Assembly (NCBI GenBank): GCA_026745465.1
Contig: JACYXH010000109.1
Coordinates: 1,391,001-1,455,000 of the forward strand
DNA: 64,000 bases
Direction: 5' to 3'
Origin: Lota lota
Lineage: Eukaryota > Chordata > Actinopteri > Gadiformes > Lotidae
Shown: positions 18,886-31,520 of the stretch, one piece after another
How positions within the stretch are numbered: the first letter of the stretch is position 1
Layout of the letters: each line of letters opens with the position of its first letter
Translations under genes and position numbers: made by a program
Notes under the pieces: generated by a model
What the model saw: only the letters and a program-made list of their open reading frames with translations
Told to the model about the DNA's origin: nothing
The model's database searches: none

Positions 18886-20081
18886 GTAACCCCCCCTCTA
18901 CGGACGCCTCCAGGCGGATGCCCGACACGGGACAGGTGCTGGCGGTGGAAGTCCCGGATTAGGGAGGCGTCCAGGATGCGACTCCGGGGAACCCAGGATC
19001 GCTCTTCAGGTCCGTAGCCCTCCCAGTCGACGAGATACTGGTGTCCTCGGCCGCGACGACGCACATCAAGGAGGCGTCTGACTGTGTACGCCGTATGGTT
19101 GTCAATCAGCCGGGGAGGAGGTGGCGCCGGGGACGGAGGAGACAGCGGACTAGAGGACATGGGCTTGAGATGGGAGACGTGGAAGGTGGGGTGTATGCGG
19201 AGAGACGGGGGCAATTTTAGTCGGACTGCACAGGGGTTGACCAGGGCCTCAATCTCAAAGGGACCGACAAAACGGGGGGAGAGATTTTGGGTAACCCCCT
19301 TTAAAGGAAGGTCCTTAGACCAGAGCCAAACCTTTTGCCCGGAGGAGTACTGCGGGGCCGGTTGCCGGCGCTTGTTCGCCTGGTGTTGGGAGCGGGTGGA
19401 CGCACGGAGCAGAGCAGCACGTGCACGCTTCCAGGTGCGCTGGCAACGGCGTAGGTGAGTCTGGACGGAGGGGACTGCGATCTCTGCCTCCAAGGCAGGG
19501 AACAGGGGCGGTTGGTATCCCAATGAGCACATGAAGGGGGACAGACCAGTGGACGCATTGACAAGGGTGTTGTGGGCGTACTCAACCCAGGGAAGTTGAG
19601 GACTCCAGGACGAGGGGTTGGTGTTGGTCACGCAGCGGAGTGCGGCTTCCATTTCCTGGTTTGCCCTCTCAGTTTGTCCATTGGTCTGCGGGTGGTATTC
19701 GGAGGAGAGACTGATCGTGGTTCCCAGAGCCGCACAGAACGCTCGCCAGACCTGGGAGATGAACTGCGGGCCCCGGTCCGACACGATATCCGCCGGAATA
19801 CCATGGAGGCGGGACACTAAGAGGTCCACAGTCTCCCTAGCAGAGGGAAGCTTGGGGAGCGCTAGGAAATGTGCGGCCTTGGAGAAACGGTCAATGACCG
19901 TGAGGATGGTGGTGTTCCCTTCAGAAGGGGGGAGGCTGGTGACAAAGTCCAGGGCGATGTGGGACCATGGACGACTGGGGATAGGCAGGGGTCGGAGCAA
20001 GCCGGAACGAGGTCGGGTTGAGGACTTATTGCAGGCGCAAACTGCACATGCCGCAATGAATGAGCGAACGTCTGCGTCCAT
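18846..20081 (-). CDS. Gypsy integrase core plus chromodomain (open frame)
   Basis: The 411-codon open frame is part of a retrotransposon polyprotein; the Met is internal, not a true start. It begins in the zinc-binding region (CAVC, residues 12-15). The DDE integrase core follows, with D45 in ALDFV, D102 in VSDRGPQF and E138 in [10 protein letters not shown], then the C-terminal barrel (FVGPFEIE). A chromodomain spans about residues 331-380 ([30 protein letters not shown]). Integrases of this type insert element DNA, and the chromodomain is thought to target chromatin. All three catalytic residues are intact, yet the upstream zinc finger is disrupted and no RT is complete, so the element is not autonomous. 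Confidence 0.9.
   Translation of the reverse strand: MDADVRSFIAACAVCACNKSSTRPRSGLLRPLPIPSRPWSHIALDFVTSLPPSEGNTTILTVIDRFSKAAHFLALPKLPSARETVDLLVSRLHGIPADIVSDRGPQFISQVWRAFCAALGTTISLSSEYHPQTNGQTERANQEMEAALRCVTNTNPSSWSPQLPWVEYAHNTLVNASTGLSPFMCSLGYQPPLFPALEAEIAVPSVQTHLRRCQRTWKRARAALLRASTRSQHQANKRRQPAPQYSSGQKVWLWSKDLPLKGVTQNLSPRFVGPFEIEALVNPCAVRLKLPPSLRIHPTFHVSHLKPMSSSPLSPPSPAPPPPRLIDNHTAYTVRRLLDVRRRGRGHQYLVDWEGYGPEERSWVPRSRILDASLIRDFHRQHLSRVGHPPGGVRRGGVTVTPSPVPSTSAT
18886..18902 (-). other. Polypurine tract of the gypsy element
   Basis: The minus strand reads cgtagagggggggttac immediately before the 3' LTR, the expected primer site for plus-strand DNA synthesis in LTR elements. Confidence 0.65.
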
Positions 20082-20401
20082 GGAGGGCCACCAGAACCGT
20101 CGACGGACGAAGTCCAGGGTACGGGTTATGCCTGGGTGACAGGTGAGCCTAGTGGAGTGAGCCTGGACCGCACCACGTCCGGGACAAACAACCGGTTGGG
20201 CGGACCAGTGCCGGGGTCAGGCTGTTGCCGCTGTGCCTGGAGCACAGCAGAGTCGACCTCCGGGGTGAGCGTAGCGATGAGGCAGGCGGACGGCAGGATG
20301 GGTTCCGGTTCAGTGCAGGGGTCCTCGGGGGAGTGTAGACGGGACAGGGCGTCTGGCTTTATGTTTCAGGAACCTGGTCGGTAGGTGAGTGTGAAATTGA
20401 A

Positions 20402-21275
20402 TCACCCAAAGAAAAGAGCCCACCTGGCCTGCCGGGAATCAAGTCTCTTGGCTGACTGAATGTATTCCAGGTTCCGGTGGTCTGTCCAGACGATAAATGG
20501 CTGATCCGCTCCCTCCAGCCAGTGACGCCATTCTTCTAGCGCCAATTTTACGGCCAAGAGCTCGCGGTTCCCGACATCGTAATTGCGCTCTGGCGGGGTC
20601 AGCCGGAGCGAGAAGAAGGCGCACGGGTGAAGCTTGTGGTCCACGGGGGAACGCTGCAAAACCACCGCCCCCACCCCAGTGTCGGAAGGGTTGACCTCCA
20701 CAACGAACTGGAGAGTAGGATCTGGCTGGACGAGGATGGGTGCAGCAACAAATCGCTCCTTCAAATCCCGGAAGGAGGTTTCTGCCTCCGGCGTCCACTC
20801 AAAGGGCCTCTTGGAAGAGGTTAGGGCAGTGAGGGGGGCAGCGATCTGGCTATAGCCTCTAATGAAGCGACGATAGAAATTGGCGAAGCCAAGGAATTGC
20901 TGGAGCTGATTACGAGAAGAGGGTGAGGGCCACTCAGCCACCGCAGAGACCTTGCATGGGTCCATCTTCATCTCCCCCTGGCCAATGATGTACCCAAGGA
21001 AGGAGATGGACGGGACATGGAAGTCACACTTCTCCGCCTTCACATACAATCAATTTTTTAGTAGGCGCTGGAGAACCCGCCGTACATGTACTCTGTGCTC
21101 CTCCAGCGACCTGGAAAAGATCAGGATGTCATCCAGGTACACAAACAAGGAGTGGTTAAGCATGTCCCGGAGGACATCGTTAACCAGCGCTTGGAAAACC
21201 GCGGGGGCGTTGGGGGCGTTAGGGGCGTTGGGGGCGTTGGAAAGGCATGATCAAATATTCGAAAGGTGAAGTTTC
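20402..21275 (-). pseudogene. Gypsy reverse transcriptase (C-terminal part) and RNase H, broken
   Basis: From 21275 downward the minus strand encodes the RT motif EYLIMPF, an expanded NAP repeat, [11 protein letters not shown] and the active-site YLDD box. After a stop codon near 21053 it continues with the RT connection ([16 protein letters not shown]) and RNase H. In RNase H the first catalytic Asp is replaced: VEVNPSDTG has N at the D position, while E163 and D190 (WTDHRNLEY) are kept. The frame stops after WALFFG, and further frameshifts lead into integrase. It is not functional. Confidence 0.85.
21202..21240 (-). repeat. Four 9-bp repeats inside the RT gene
   Basis: The unit ggggcgttg/ggggcgtta is repeated four times. 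On the minus strand it encodes Asn-Ala-Pro four times where gypsy RTs have a single NAP after M-P-F-G-L-T. The GLT codons are missing and the frame shifts at the joint. Confidence 0.8.
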
Positions 21276-21400
21276 CGAAATATGAAATAATTTATACTTG
21301 CAGGAATGCTCCATTGCCTCCTTTATTCGGACTCTCTGATGCATTTGTTTTGAAGAGACAATTGGGAGATGCCTACATAATTAAAATATATATATATAAT
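21276..21400. other. Link between gypsy break point and solo LTR
   Basis: Short AT-rich DNA with a (TA)n run at 21387-21398. The gypsy homology fades here. Confidence 0.4.
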
Positions 21401-21745
21401 TGTGGGAGTGTGTGTGGATGGTGGCTGGTTGAAGCAGCCTCACCTGGCCCGAGTCAGACTGATTGGACTCTGGGGCTGGGTGGGGCTGCACACCTGTTGC
21501 ACATTGAGCAATCAGTGTGCACAGGTTAAACCAGCCACCACCACACACACTCGGGAAGAGCTCTCTGGCATGGCAGCATAGAGCACTAGCTGCATGCCTC
21601 ATTTCATGCAACTTTTACAATAAACTGGGTTTTCAACATCACCACCCTGTGTCCAATTGTTTGGAGGAGCCAGAGGAAAGTCGCCTAGGTGGAGTGGGAA
21701 AAGCCACCTAGGTGGAGTGTAGCACTGTCCATACACACTCCCACA
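21401..21745 (+). mobile_element. Solo LTR with 5-bp target-site duplication
   Basis: The 345-bp block starts tgtgggagtgtgt and ends acacactcccaca, an imperfect TG...CA inverted pair. It is flanked by ataat on both sides (21396-21400 and 21746-21750). An AATAAA at 21619-21624 fits the R/U5 region of an LTR. A palindromic cctaggtgg pair occurs near the 3' end. Related copies lie at 4113-4222 (fragment) and 61740-62071 (minus). No internal coding part is present, consistent with LTR-LTR recombination. The host family (gypsy or other) is unknown. Confidence 0.75.
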
Positions 21746-21750
21746 ATAAT

Positions 21751-24700
21751 AATAATCATTTATGGATATTAAAGTTGCAATGTGTAACATTTCAACTAAC
21801 TAGTAGTTTAAAATAACCTAACCTGGACACATATGCAGTCAATGCTGAGCGATAGTTGCTTCAATAATGTTATTAATAAAATCACTTCCTATAACTGATA
21901 TATTCTACAAATGAAAAATGCTGGCAAGCCCATACCGCTCTCTTTGTTCACAAAAATACATAACATTACACTGTTTTTTTTTTATTATTCTAAAGTCTCC
22001 CGCCTACTAACTGGCAGTGACTTTAAGGATCAAGGCTCAGATTGTGACTTTAAATACAAATTATTGGTACTTTTCTCTGGTATGCTTAATTTGATCAAAC
22101 ATTTTCAAATAGCAAAGGTTGCAATAATTTATATTGTTTAATCTTCTATTTCCCCCCCTTCCCCCCTTCCCCTCTTCTATCCTCTATTCTCTCTATACCT
22201 TTTCGCACATTCCTGTGCTTTCTTGTCTTGTTCTCCACCATCCTCCACCTTCACCCACCTAGCACATCTGACTTGGGGGTCAGCACTCATCGCCTGTGTC
22301 CCCATTGGACTTCTCTGACTCCAAAAAATGAATGAGTTGACCTTTGCCAGTACCTCCCCATGCGTCACATTCCTCTCGCTCTCTTTAAATCTTTCTCTTT
22401 TTCGCTCTCTCTCTCTTCATCGCTCTTAAGGACTAAGTGCTTGAGACATTGAAAGATGGAGAAAGAGAGAGAGATGGTGAGGCTGAGCCAGTTCTGGACC
22501 TTTCTTCCGGAAACTTTAGTCCTCTTTTCACCTTCACATCCCACTTCACATCCTCACTTTCATGTCCCCTCAACACTCTCATCTCCGTGGACTCCTGCCT
22601 CCTGGACTCCTGTGGTTTATTACCAAGTCTCACACACTGCTCTCTATCTCTGTCCACCAGCAAAGCGCCGATCTGAATCAACAAACACTTTCTGCCATAA
22701 TGTGTGAGCTGGTGGAGCAAGTTATGTTAATGGTATGTTGACGGCAGAACATGAGAGAGAGAAGACAAAACTTTAGCCAAATAGAGGTATCTTGCAGATA
22801 GACAACAGGAGAAAGGACAGCACTGTGCAATTAATTCAACCAGCTGATGGGGGGGGGGGGGGAAGTCATCCTATGGATGACTGGCCATCAATGCTATCGT
22901 TAGGACTAATGGAATTGTCCTTTGTTGAGTTGCTGTTTTTAACACAACCTTAATGGACATGTTGCCTGTGTTGGATGCTAAGCCCAGAAGGAGATGGCTG
23001 CCCTTACAGTAGCTGTATGGGCTACTGGGATTCCCTTTGTACCACACAATAAAGGTCATTTTACTAGCCCACTGCTGCTGATCCCTCACTAGTTTGGTGT
23101 TGAGGCAATGTAATCCCAAAATTGTTTAACCGCATGAGTGGTGCATGAGAAATAGTTGTTCCTTTTGAATAATGCAAAAATGTACATGGTTGATGAGATT
23201 CCAGTGTTGCTGAGATAAGGCTCCCCCCTTCGACTTTTCCTTGCAGTAGGGAATCAAATAATACCATACTTTTTTTGTACATGGGTATCTACTGGGGAAT
23301 TCCCCATATTTAACAGCAAGATCTACTGAGGTAAGGAGCTATTGTAAGTGCTGCATCAAACATAATATAACCCACTATGTTAAATGACAACTTAGCAGAG
23401 CTGCAATGTGACAATGTTGCCGGTTGAAAGTCAGGGTGAAAATAGGGAGATGCAGAGCAGGACACCCTACCTCGTTCAGAAGTGGCCTAACGACAAATAC
23501 CCCTAATGACTTTGACATTAAGAACCATTCTGAATTCAAACAAAAGTATTTGTCTTTGACTTTTAGTCATCTATTTTTTTAAGAAGTGCACAATGGTTTT
23601 TATTATTATAATATTTACAGGATGTGACAGAGATGGTCAGCAACTTGATGGTCATCAAGTGGTTACTTGATGGTCAGCCAGTTATAGTCTTAGCAGCAGG
23701 TAGGGGTTTAGGGCTCCTGCACCAGGGACATTTGGGTTGTAACCCAGAACCTCTATATATTTCAAAATATTCACATGCTATGCTGCATAGTCCAATTAAT
23801 TACTGAAGACATTGACATTTCTGTCTCAGTTTCCCTTGAGGGTAACATTGTAAACTTTGTAAAACAATGTCAATGTTTTTATACAGCATTTACCAACTGC
23901 ACTTGTTAAATATTTATTAGGGTAGGCCTGTACTGTATGTTGTTACCCATACAAATGGGCAATTTGATAAGGAAAACATCATTCGCCATTGAAACCAATG
24001 GAAATTGGGTTAGCAACATGTACATGATTCTGTGACTATACTTTTTGCACCATGACATGATTAACTGTGCTCAACACCCTTTGGTTAAAAAGCTGTGTAG
24101 ATACTATGAAAACCATATTTGCATATGTCAGGCATGTATTGGAGACATGCGGGCATCTGCCAAAGAGATGGTTCTAGACACTCCACTATTATATCTAACA
24201 AGGAAGAGAGACAAAAAAGATCCCCACACTAACTAACACACAAAGGAATGGGTGCCTGAGTGAAATATGTTTACACCTCTCTGACTACAAATCTGGCTGG
24301 ATCTAATGTGGCAATGGAAAATATATGGCCTTACTTTGCCACTGCCACTAAAAGGACATAGTGTTTGTTATTATTATTATGTACAAATATATCATCACAT
24401 AAGCACTCCTTTAGATATTGTCTTGTAATGTCCAGCTATGTTATGGAGGTAATTGTTTCAGAAAGGAAGGGAGGCTTTGCATAGCCTCATCCAAATACCT
24501 GGCTTACTTAAGCCAGCAAAACAACCGACATCCATGCTTGCCTTCGAAATAGCCTGACAGCGGTTGGTTGGTATTAGTTGGTATTGATTGTTATGCTTAA
24601 TGAATTTGAGGAAATTAGGAGTCATAATACTAAGCAATTAAACAGCAGATGTTAAATGATAAAACCGTAAGTATTTTTCCGGTTCAGCTTGTTTGTGGTT

Positions 24701-25039
24701 TCATTAAGACTGGGTATAGAAAACTGATATTAACAATAGATGATTATATATTGTAAAGTCTAATTCACAATAAAAATCCTGCTTGTCACATGTTTGTTGT
24801 GTTTCTCAAAGGCAGACACGGCTCACCAAATAAAATGTTAAGTTGGATGGTGATGGTGGATTGTGGGTATTGTTTGATCTTTAGTGAGATTAAAACTGGA
24901 TTCCACAAAGGATGAAAGCCACGGAAAAACCAAAAGGATTCTGGGTTTTGTTTGATTCTTTTGTTTCATAAATAAGAAGGCATTTGGATTAAGGTTCTGG
25001 GATCATAATTAGAATCTGATATTTTAAAAGAAAATTCTT
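21751..25039. other. Intergenic stretch upstream of lrp8
   Basis: The segment 21768-21840 (aaagttgcaatgtgtaacat) resembles 60938-60990 and is probably the edge of a common repeat. A C/T-rich tract fills 22142-22440, and a G run of 14 lies at 22849-22862. The rest is AT-rich without a supported gene. A good acceptor at 23601-23620 opens a phase-1 frame that stops after 16 codons; it was considered as a tail exon for the second factor H-like gene but has no other support. Confidence 0.4.
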
Positions 25040-25195
25040 AGCTTGGGTGGTGGGTGAAGCTGAACAGATGCATGAGGCTGGGCAGGGGGGTGAGGCCGGG
25101 GTGGTGGCTGAAGCTGAGCAGGTGGTTGAGGCTGAGGTGGGGGGTAAGGCTTGGCAGATGGGTGAGGCTGGGGTGGTGGGTGAGGCTGGGCATTG
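25040..25195. repeat. G/T-rich minisatellite
   Basis: Imperfect units of about 21 bp built on gtgaggctggggtggtgg are repeated roughly seven times. Minus-strand frames through it give Pro/His/Gln-rich low-complexity peptide, a by-product of the repeat, so no gene is called. Confidence 0.8.
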
Positions 25196-25315
25196 TTTCG
25201 TCCTTGTGCAAACCGTTTGATGTTAGATTTGCCTTCCATTTTATGAATGATGAATGAAAGTAAAAACACAACATATTATTCATGTGTATATGTTATATAA
25301 TAATATATAATATGT

Positions 25316-25348
25316 TATCAGCAGCTACGCCTGCTGTAGCTGCTGATA
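25316..25348. repeat. Perfect 13-bp hairpin upstream of lrp8
   Basis: The arms TATCAGCAGCTAC and GTAGCTGCTGATA flank a 7-nt loop (gcctgct). The hairpin ends 284 nt before the lrp8 start codon and follows an AT-rich tract. It may be the tip of a small palindromic element or a structured promoter-region motif. Nothing shows a function. Confidence 0.7.
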
Positions 25349-25479
25349 TGAACCCCATCTACTACTTGGGTTTTATTTCAATACCATACCACCGCAGGCA
25401 CTAACCCGCCCATAAGCGTCACTGGTTCAAATTGCTACTGAGGCAGGGGAAAAGCAGAGAGAAGAGCGAGGGATCGCGA

Positions 25480-25480
<1 letters not shown>

Positions 25481-25538
<58 letters not shown>

Positions 25539-25540
25539 CA
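25481..25540. repeat. (CA)n microsatellite
   Basis: Sixty bases, 30 dinucleotides with one cg interruption, about 90 nt before the lrp8 start codon. It lies in the presumed 5' UTR or proximal promoter. Confidence 0.95.
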
Positions 25541-25631
25541 TCGAGACGGACGTGTAGGCACTCGCTGTCAAGGATACGTTTCATTTTTTTTTGTTGAATG
25601 AATAGAGCGATAAACAGTCTTGGATTTAAAG

Positions 25632-25698
25632 ATGAGGACAGACGTTGGGAAGCTAATGCTGTTACATTTGTTAGTAATGGAGCTTCATTCCGCGAATG
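25632..25698 (+). CDS. lrp8: LDL-receptor-family gene, signal-peptide exon (probable lrp8)
   Basis: The ATG at 25632 opens 22 codons plus one base up to the donor G|gtaaga (25699). The peptide starts MRTDVGK, has the hydrophobic core LMLLHLLVM and ends ELHSAN, a short secretory signal. The phase-1 end matches the phase-1 start of exon 26412, and together they make the first 64 codons of a type I membrane receptor. The start was chosen because an in-frame stop is expected upstream in the 5' UTR and the hydrophobic core follows at once. No TATA box was found; a CA repeat and a hairpin lie just upstream. Confidence 0.75.
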
Positions 25699-26411
25699 GT
25701 AAGACACTTCGCGAGTAACGTTAGGCTCGAATCTGACACAACGAGGTAAATTAGGCATTGACAATGAAAAGCACTGCAACCGGCGTGTTATGAGATATAA
25801 CCGGTGGTATTAAAAGTAATATTGGTTAATGCGAATATGAAAAATGTTGTCACTTGCAATTTTCAGCTTCCACCTCGTTTGACACCTTATCTAGTTTTGA
25901 CAATTGCTATAACGGTGTTTTAAATCACAATAGGAAAAAGTAGCCGTGATACCCAACACGGTAGCCAAGGCTGGTAGGATGCCAAAATGCCATCTTTGTT
26001 TGATCGCGGATATTGGCTTTCTGAGGGAATTTTCACCCATTTTAGACAGCCTCAAGCACCCTTATTGGAGGCAAAGGATAGTAAACAGCAGGTGTAGCCC
26101 AACGTTATTGTATTGGAATTGATACCCTACATAAGAAAGACAAGCCGTTACAATAACAAGTACAATATTGTTGTCCATTTTTAATTGGTTCGTTTATTGT
26201 CGTGTTTGACAATTTGACCCACACCTCCGTGCGTTGTTGACCCCTCAGCTGTATTGTTACAACCACATTGGGAAACAATATATGAATTGTATTGACAAGC
26301 GTGTTGGTAAACATCGGTCTCCGCTGTAGGCCTAATAGACCTACCGGTTGGATTCATAATGCAATGTATTTCTGATTGACATTTTCTTACAAATGTATTT
26401 TCACAACACAG

Positions 26412-26537
26412 GAACGCATAAGGGGTCGAAGTGTGAAACTGGGCAGTTTCAGTGTGACAACGGAAGGTGCATCCCGACTCTGTGGAGATGCGACGATGAC
26501 GACGACTGCTCGGATAACAGCGACGAAGAGAACTGCC
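26412..26537 (+). CDS. lrp8: First LDLR class A repeat exon (probable lrp8, ApoER2)
   Basis: The 126-nt exon (42 codons, phase 1-1) has acceptor cacaacacag and donor C|gtgagt. It encodes one complete LDLR class A module: [24 protein letters not shown] and the calcium-binding end SDNSDEENC, with six cysteines. LDLR class A modules bind lipoproteins and other ligands on the receptor's outer face. The WRCDDDDDC stretch fits the first repeat of LRP8 better than VLDLR, whose equivalent has Lys and Gly (family comparison from memory, not aligned). Lrp8 is the receptor for apolipoprotein E and reelin. VLDLR remains the main alternative. Confidence 0.8.
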
Positions 26538-28185
<1,648 letters not shown>

Positions 28186-29612
28186 AGTGGTGGCAAAAGT
28201 ATACACATTCTTTACTCAAGTAGAATTACAGATACTTAATAGATTCTGGTTAATGTTTGTAGTACTGATTAAATTCTTTACTTAAGGAAAAGTACAGGCT
28301 CTTAAATGTACTCAAAGTATAAAAGTAAAAAGTAGCCCTCTGACATTTCCACCGGCTGTTTCTGTGCAAAGCTAACTGAACCTCACGTCATAGTAATACA
28401 ATTTGAAGTTAAACCATTCTAACCATTAAAAATAAACAATATACTGAAACAATGAACAATAACTTTGCTCCAATGTGCAAATCAGTTTTCAATGTCTGCA
28501 ACATAACTCGAAACATTATGATCAAAACGAGAACACACTTCTGGTCTAATTAAGCCTTAAACTCTTAAACTCGCCTCATTTCTACAGGATTACCTAAATC
28601 TTTTTAGGCGGCACAAGAAAACGCATTCGCCAAGAATCATTCTTAGAGCCGACAACTTTCTCACAACATTTCTCATAAGTAAGGCCATGGATGGGGAATG
28701 TCTTGTTGCTGCTCTGCTCCGTCTGCAATGTTTGCTGGTTCACTCATAGGCCTTTCACACATGCACCGTATGTCTGACATTCTCCGGATAATACCTGGTG
28801 GTGCTGTATGTGTGAACACAAATGTCCGAACTCCAAATCCAGAGTTTACCTGGAGTTTACCCGGCCAGGCCCCTAGTGTAAAGTCCAGAGAATCGGAGAG
28901 CCAGATAATTCCCAACGAGCGAGTGTTGCTGATGTGATGATGACGTTTTTATCATGCGAGTGGCGCGAAACCGAGAGCACGGCTGCATCAAGTGTGGCTG
29001 CTTCGACCTTTTCTCTTCTTGCCTGTATTTTGCGTTCCATCTTCTTTCTGCTTTCCACTCTTCTATTGATATATTGCGGATACGTCTAAATAAATGCAGT
29101 ATTGTGTCACCGCAAAAAGAGTCAGAATTACGGAGTTGGTAGCCTCACCCGCCATCTTTGATATGTTGTAAACAAAACACTGCGACTACTGCTGCATAAT
29201 GTTTGTGTCACGTCCTACCTCCTACACGCTCTACCCAGGTGCCACCCCTCGGAGGATATACGGAGGATCTCCAATATGTGTGAACTAGTCTGATGCGACT
29301 TATTTCCGGTTGTGTGTTGCATGTGTGAAAGGGCAACTCCGGACCTGATTCCCGGAGTTAATCTGGAGTTCATGTGTGAAAGGCCTATTATATCCATCCT
29401 CACTCGCTACGCTACTAGTTGTCCCATAGACGCCATTTCTCCGCGGTGAAGTCTCCCTCTCGTCTCCGTGTCCCTCTCGTCTCCGTCTTTTACGTCATTT
29501 TCGTCTTGTCGTGTGTGATATGTTCAAGTTTATTCAAGTAAAGTACAGATACCGGAAAACTGTACTTAAGTACAGTAACGAAGTATTTGTACTTCGTTAC
29601 TTCCCACCTCTG
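28186..29612. mobile_element. hAT-like MITE or deleted element carrying a nested insertion
   Basis: The left end reads cagtggtggcaaaagtatac and the right end, as reverse complement, cagaggtgggaagtaacg. Both sides carry the familiar subterminal wording actcaagtag, tacttaag and aaagtacag. This cagtggtgg...aagtac wording is that of an abundant fish non-autonomous DNA transposon family. The interior is split by a second element at 28746-29388. No target duplication is obvious. Confidence 0.65.
28746..29388. mobile_element. Nested DNA transposon with perfect 18-bp TIRs
   Basis: The ends ATAGGCCTTTCACACATG (28746-28763) and its exact reverse complement (29371-29388) bound 643 bp. Subterminal repeats such as ctggagtt and ccggagtt occur near both ends. 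The interior has no transposase. The superfamily is not certain because no clean target duplication was seen. Confidence 0.75.
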
Positions 29613-30739
29613 GATATATGTAATTCTAGATGCTACGAAGGGAGGCCTGGCTCTGCTGTTGTAGATGTTGGGAGTGAGGGAAGCTCTGGTGAGAACCGTT
29701 TTAAAGGTGTGTGTGCGTGTGTGTGTGTCGTTACCATGAAAGCCTTGAATTTAGCATATACCGATACCTAAACGATATTTTTGAAACGGTTCCTGTACCT
29801 GGACTAATACCTTCTTCAAAATAAAGAGATAACAAATTTATTTTATTTTTTTGCAAATGTATGAACAATTGAACGGTCTGACCTGTTAATTTATTTTACT
29901 TCCATAAAAGAAATGTATACACTTATAACAAGTCAAAATAATACATTATTTTTTCTTTTATACAAATATTTACATAATTAAAACATTTTATATTTAACCA
30001 ATACAATAACATCTAGGACTGCAAGCAATCACATAAAGTATTCACAGCCCATGCACCACCTATCCCAGCGGCCGCCCTTTTCAAGCGAATCACGGGTGTA
30101 GTCATTACTCCTAGACGCAACTATGCCTTCTTCTTTGTTCTTCAGCACTGTTTTTTTTACTTCCATAACCCCCCCCCCACACACACACACACACACACAG
30201 GTTTAATAGTAGATGCCGTCTATGTGTGATTTTGTGGCGAAGTGGTGCATTACGCTCAAAAGCAATTACTATAATTGACACTGTGATGTCAAGGAATGAG
30301 ATATCAACACGAAACATTTTACACATGTTAGGGGAGGTGTCCTCTATGTCCCTGGCAAGTTCCATGTTCCTGACTCCTTTTGACGCGGACTTGCGATGGA
30401 AATGGAGCATTAGCACTTTTAGCTTGGCATTTATTCAAATTGGCGCCGTGACCAAATTTTGTGAGCTATCAACACACATTTTACACACGTGTTAATGAGG
30501 CTGGCCTATATGTGGACCAGGTAGTCTCCAGTCTCTGTCTACTTCTGAAGTGTTTTTGTGATTGATTGAATATTTAATTCTTTTGATATCCGCATAAGTC
30601 TGCCATTTTCTACTCAATCAAAAATCCCTTCTAAATTCAAGATCAGACAAGTCCATAGATCATGAATATCAAACTATTTGTCATTTAAAGCTATGGTTCT
30701 GAATAATTTTCCCGAAATTTGTAATCCATTGGGGAGGAA
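29613..30739. other. Intron stretch with repeat scraps
   Basis: The block 29735-29830 (accgatacctaaacgat) has wording of hAT-type MITEs. A short C run passing into (AC)n is at 30170-30200. The remainder is AT-rich without a supported gene. Confidence 0.4.
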
Positions 30740-31520
30740 ATGCAGAGCGTTTAACTTTGACCGGGTGTTATAGCGCCCCCTATGGGAATTTTGGCACCAA
30801 ACTTGAGACCTGCTTACCGGGGATACAAATGTCATCGACAAATCTGAAAACTTTTGTGCAATTAGGGGCTGAGCTGTAAGCGTTACCAATCCGGAATAAT
30901 AATATTACTAAAACCCTAGAATAGCAATAGGTATCCACAGATACACTTTGAATACCTATTTAAAGCTGCTGGCGGCGTTTATCAGGGGCCAAGCCTAATA
31001 TAGACCATTACAACCTGTTTTAGACTGTTAGTCTTAGCTTCAGTTGGGGTCTGGTGAAACACGTACAAAGTTTCATGCCTGTATCTAAAAGGGGTGAGGA
31101 GTGATGCCTTTTCAAAGTTTTCAATCGATTGCTGTAGCACCCCTTATGGTCAGATTTGGATGAACAATTTTTCTTTAAACAGACCAAGCTTGCCAGAAGT
31201 TATCCCCGCCTTTTAGGCCCTAAAATGTGATTGAGCCTCCGGTGGCCATGTTGTTTCTGGTTATGGGTTACAGATGAAAGTCCTAAGTACTATAGGCCAA
31301 TTTGTTCATCATAGGGAGACACATGTGGGCAAAGTATCATGACTGTAGCTCAAACAGTTCAGGAAATATGCTTGTTTAAAATTTGCAATTCGGACAACCA
31401 CCAATCGGCCAATCAGTGCAAAAAATGTTCATGGGCCATATTTAGTCATCCTCTACTATTTTGGATAGTTTCATAAAAAATTACTGGGCGGTTATGGCTG
31501 GATAGGTGTTTTTGGCAGAT
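30740..31520. repeat. Interspersed repeat with tagcgccccctatgg motif
   Basis: Two related blocks lie in tandem: gttatagcgccccctatgg near 30767 and ctgtagcaccccttatggtc near 31133. Each is followed by text on which no frame is open. I recognise the motif from fish repeats but cannot name the family. Confidence 0.4.

Larger units (their letters stand above)
18481..21275 (-). mobile_element. Chromodomain Ty3/gypsy retrotransposon, 5'-truncated
   Basis: On the minus strand the order is part of reverse transcriptase (with the YLDD box), RNase H, integrase, chromodomain, polypurine tract, LTR. This is the standard gypsy order. Gag, protease, the N-terminal half of RT and the 5' LTR are missing; the break is near 21275. 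Frameshifts and stops separate the RNase H and integrase frames. The GC content is well above the surroundings. Read-through into the 3' LTR supplies the integrase stop codon. Confidence 0.9.

Noticed and set aside
23621..23670. Possible tail exon for factor H-like gene 2
   Set aside because: The acceptor is good and the phase fits, but a 16-codon tail 10 kb downstream, with no conserved residue, is expected by chance in this much DNA.
25024..25283. Proline-rich minus-strand proteins
   Set aside because: They come from the G/T-rich minisatellite in two frames at once, without conservation or start context.
25380..25450. tRNA-like B box (ggttcaaattgc)
   Set aside because: No matching A box or cloverleaf can be folded around it.
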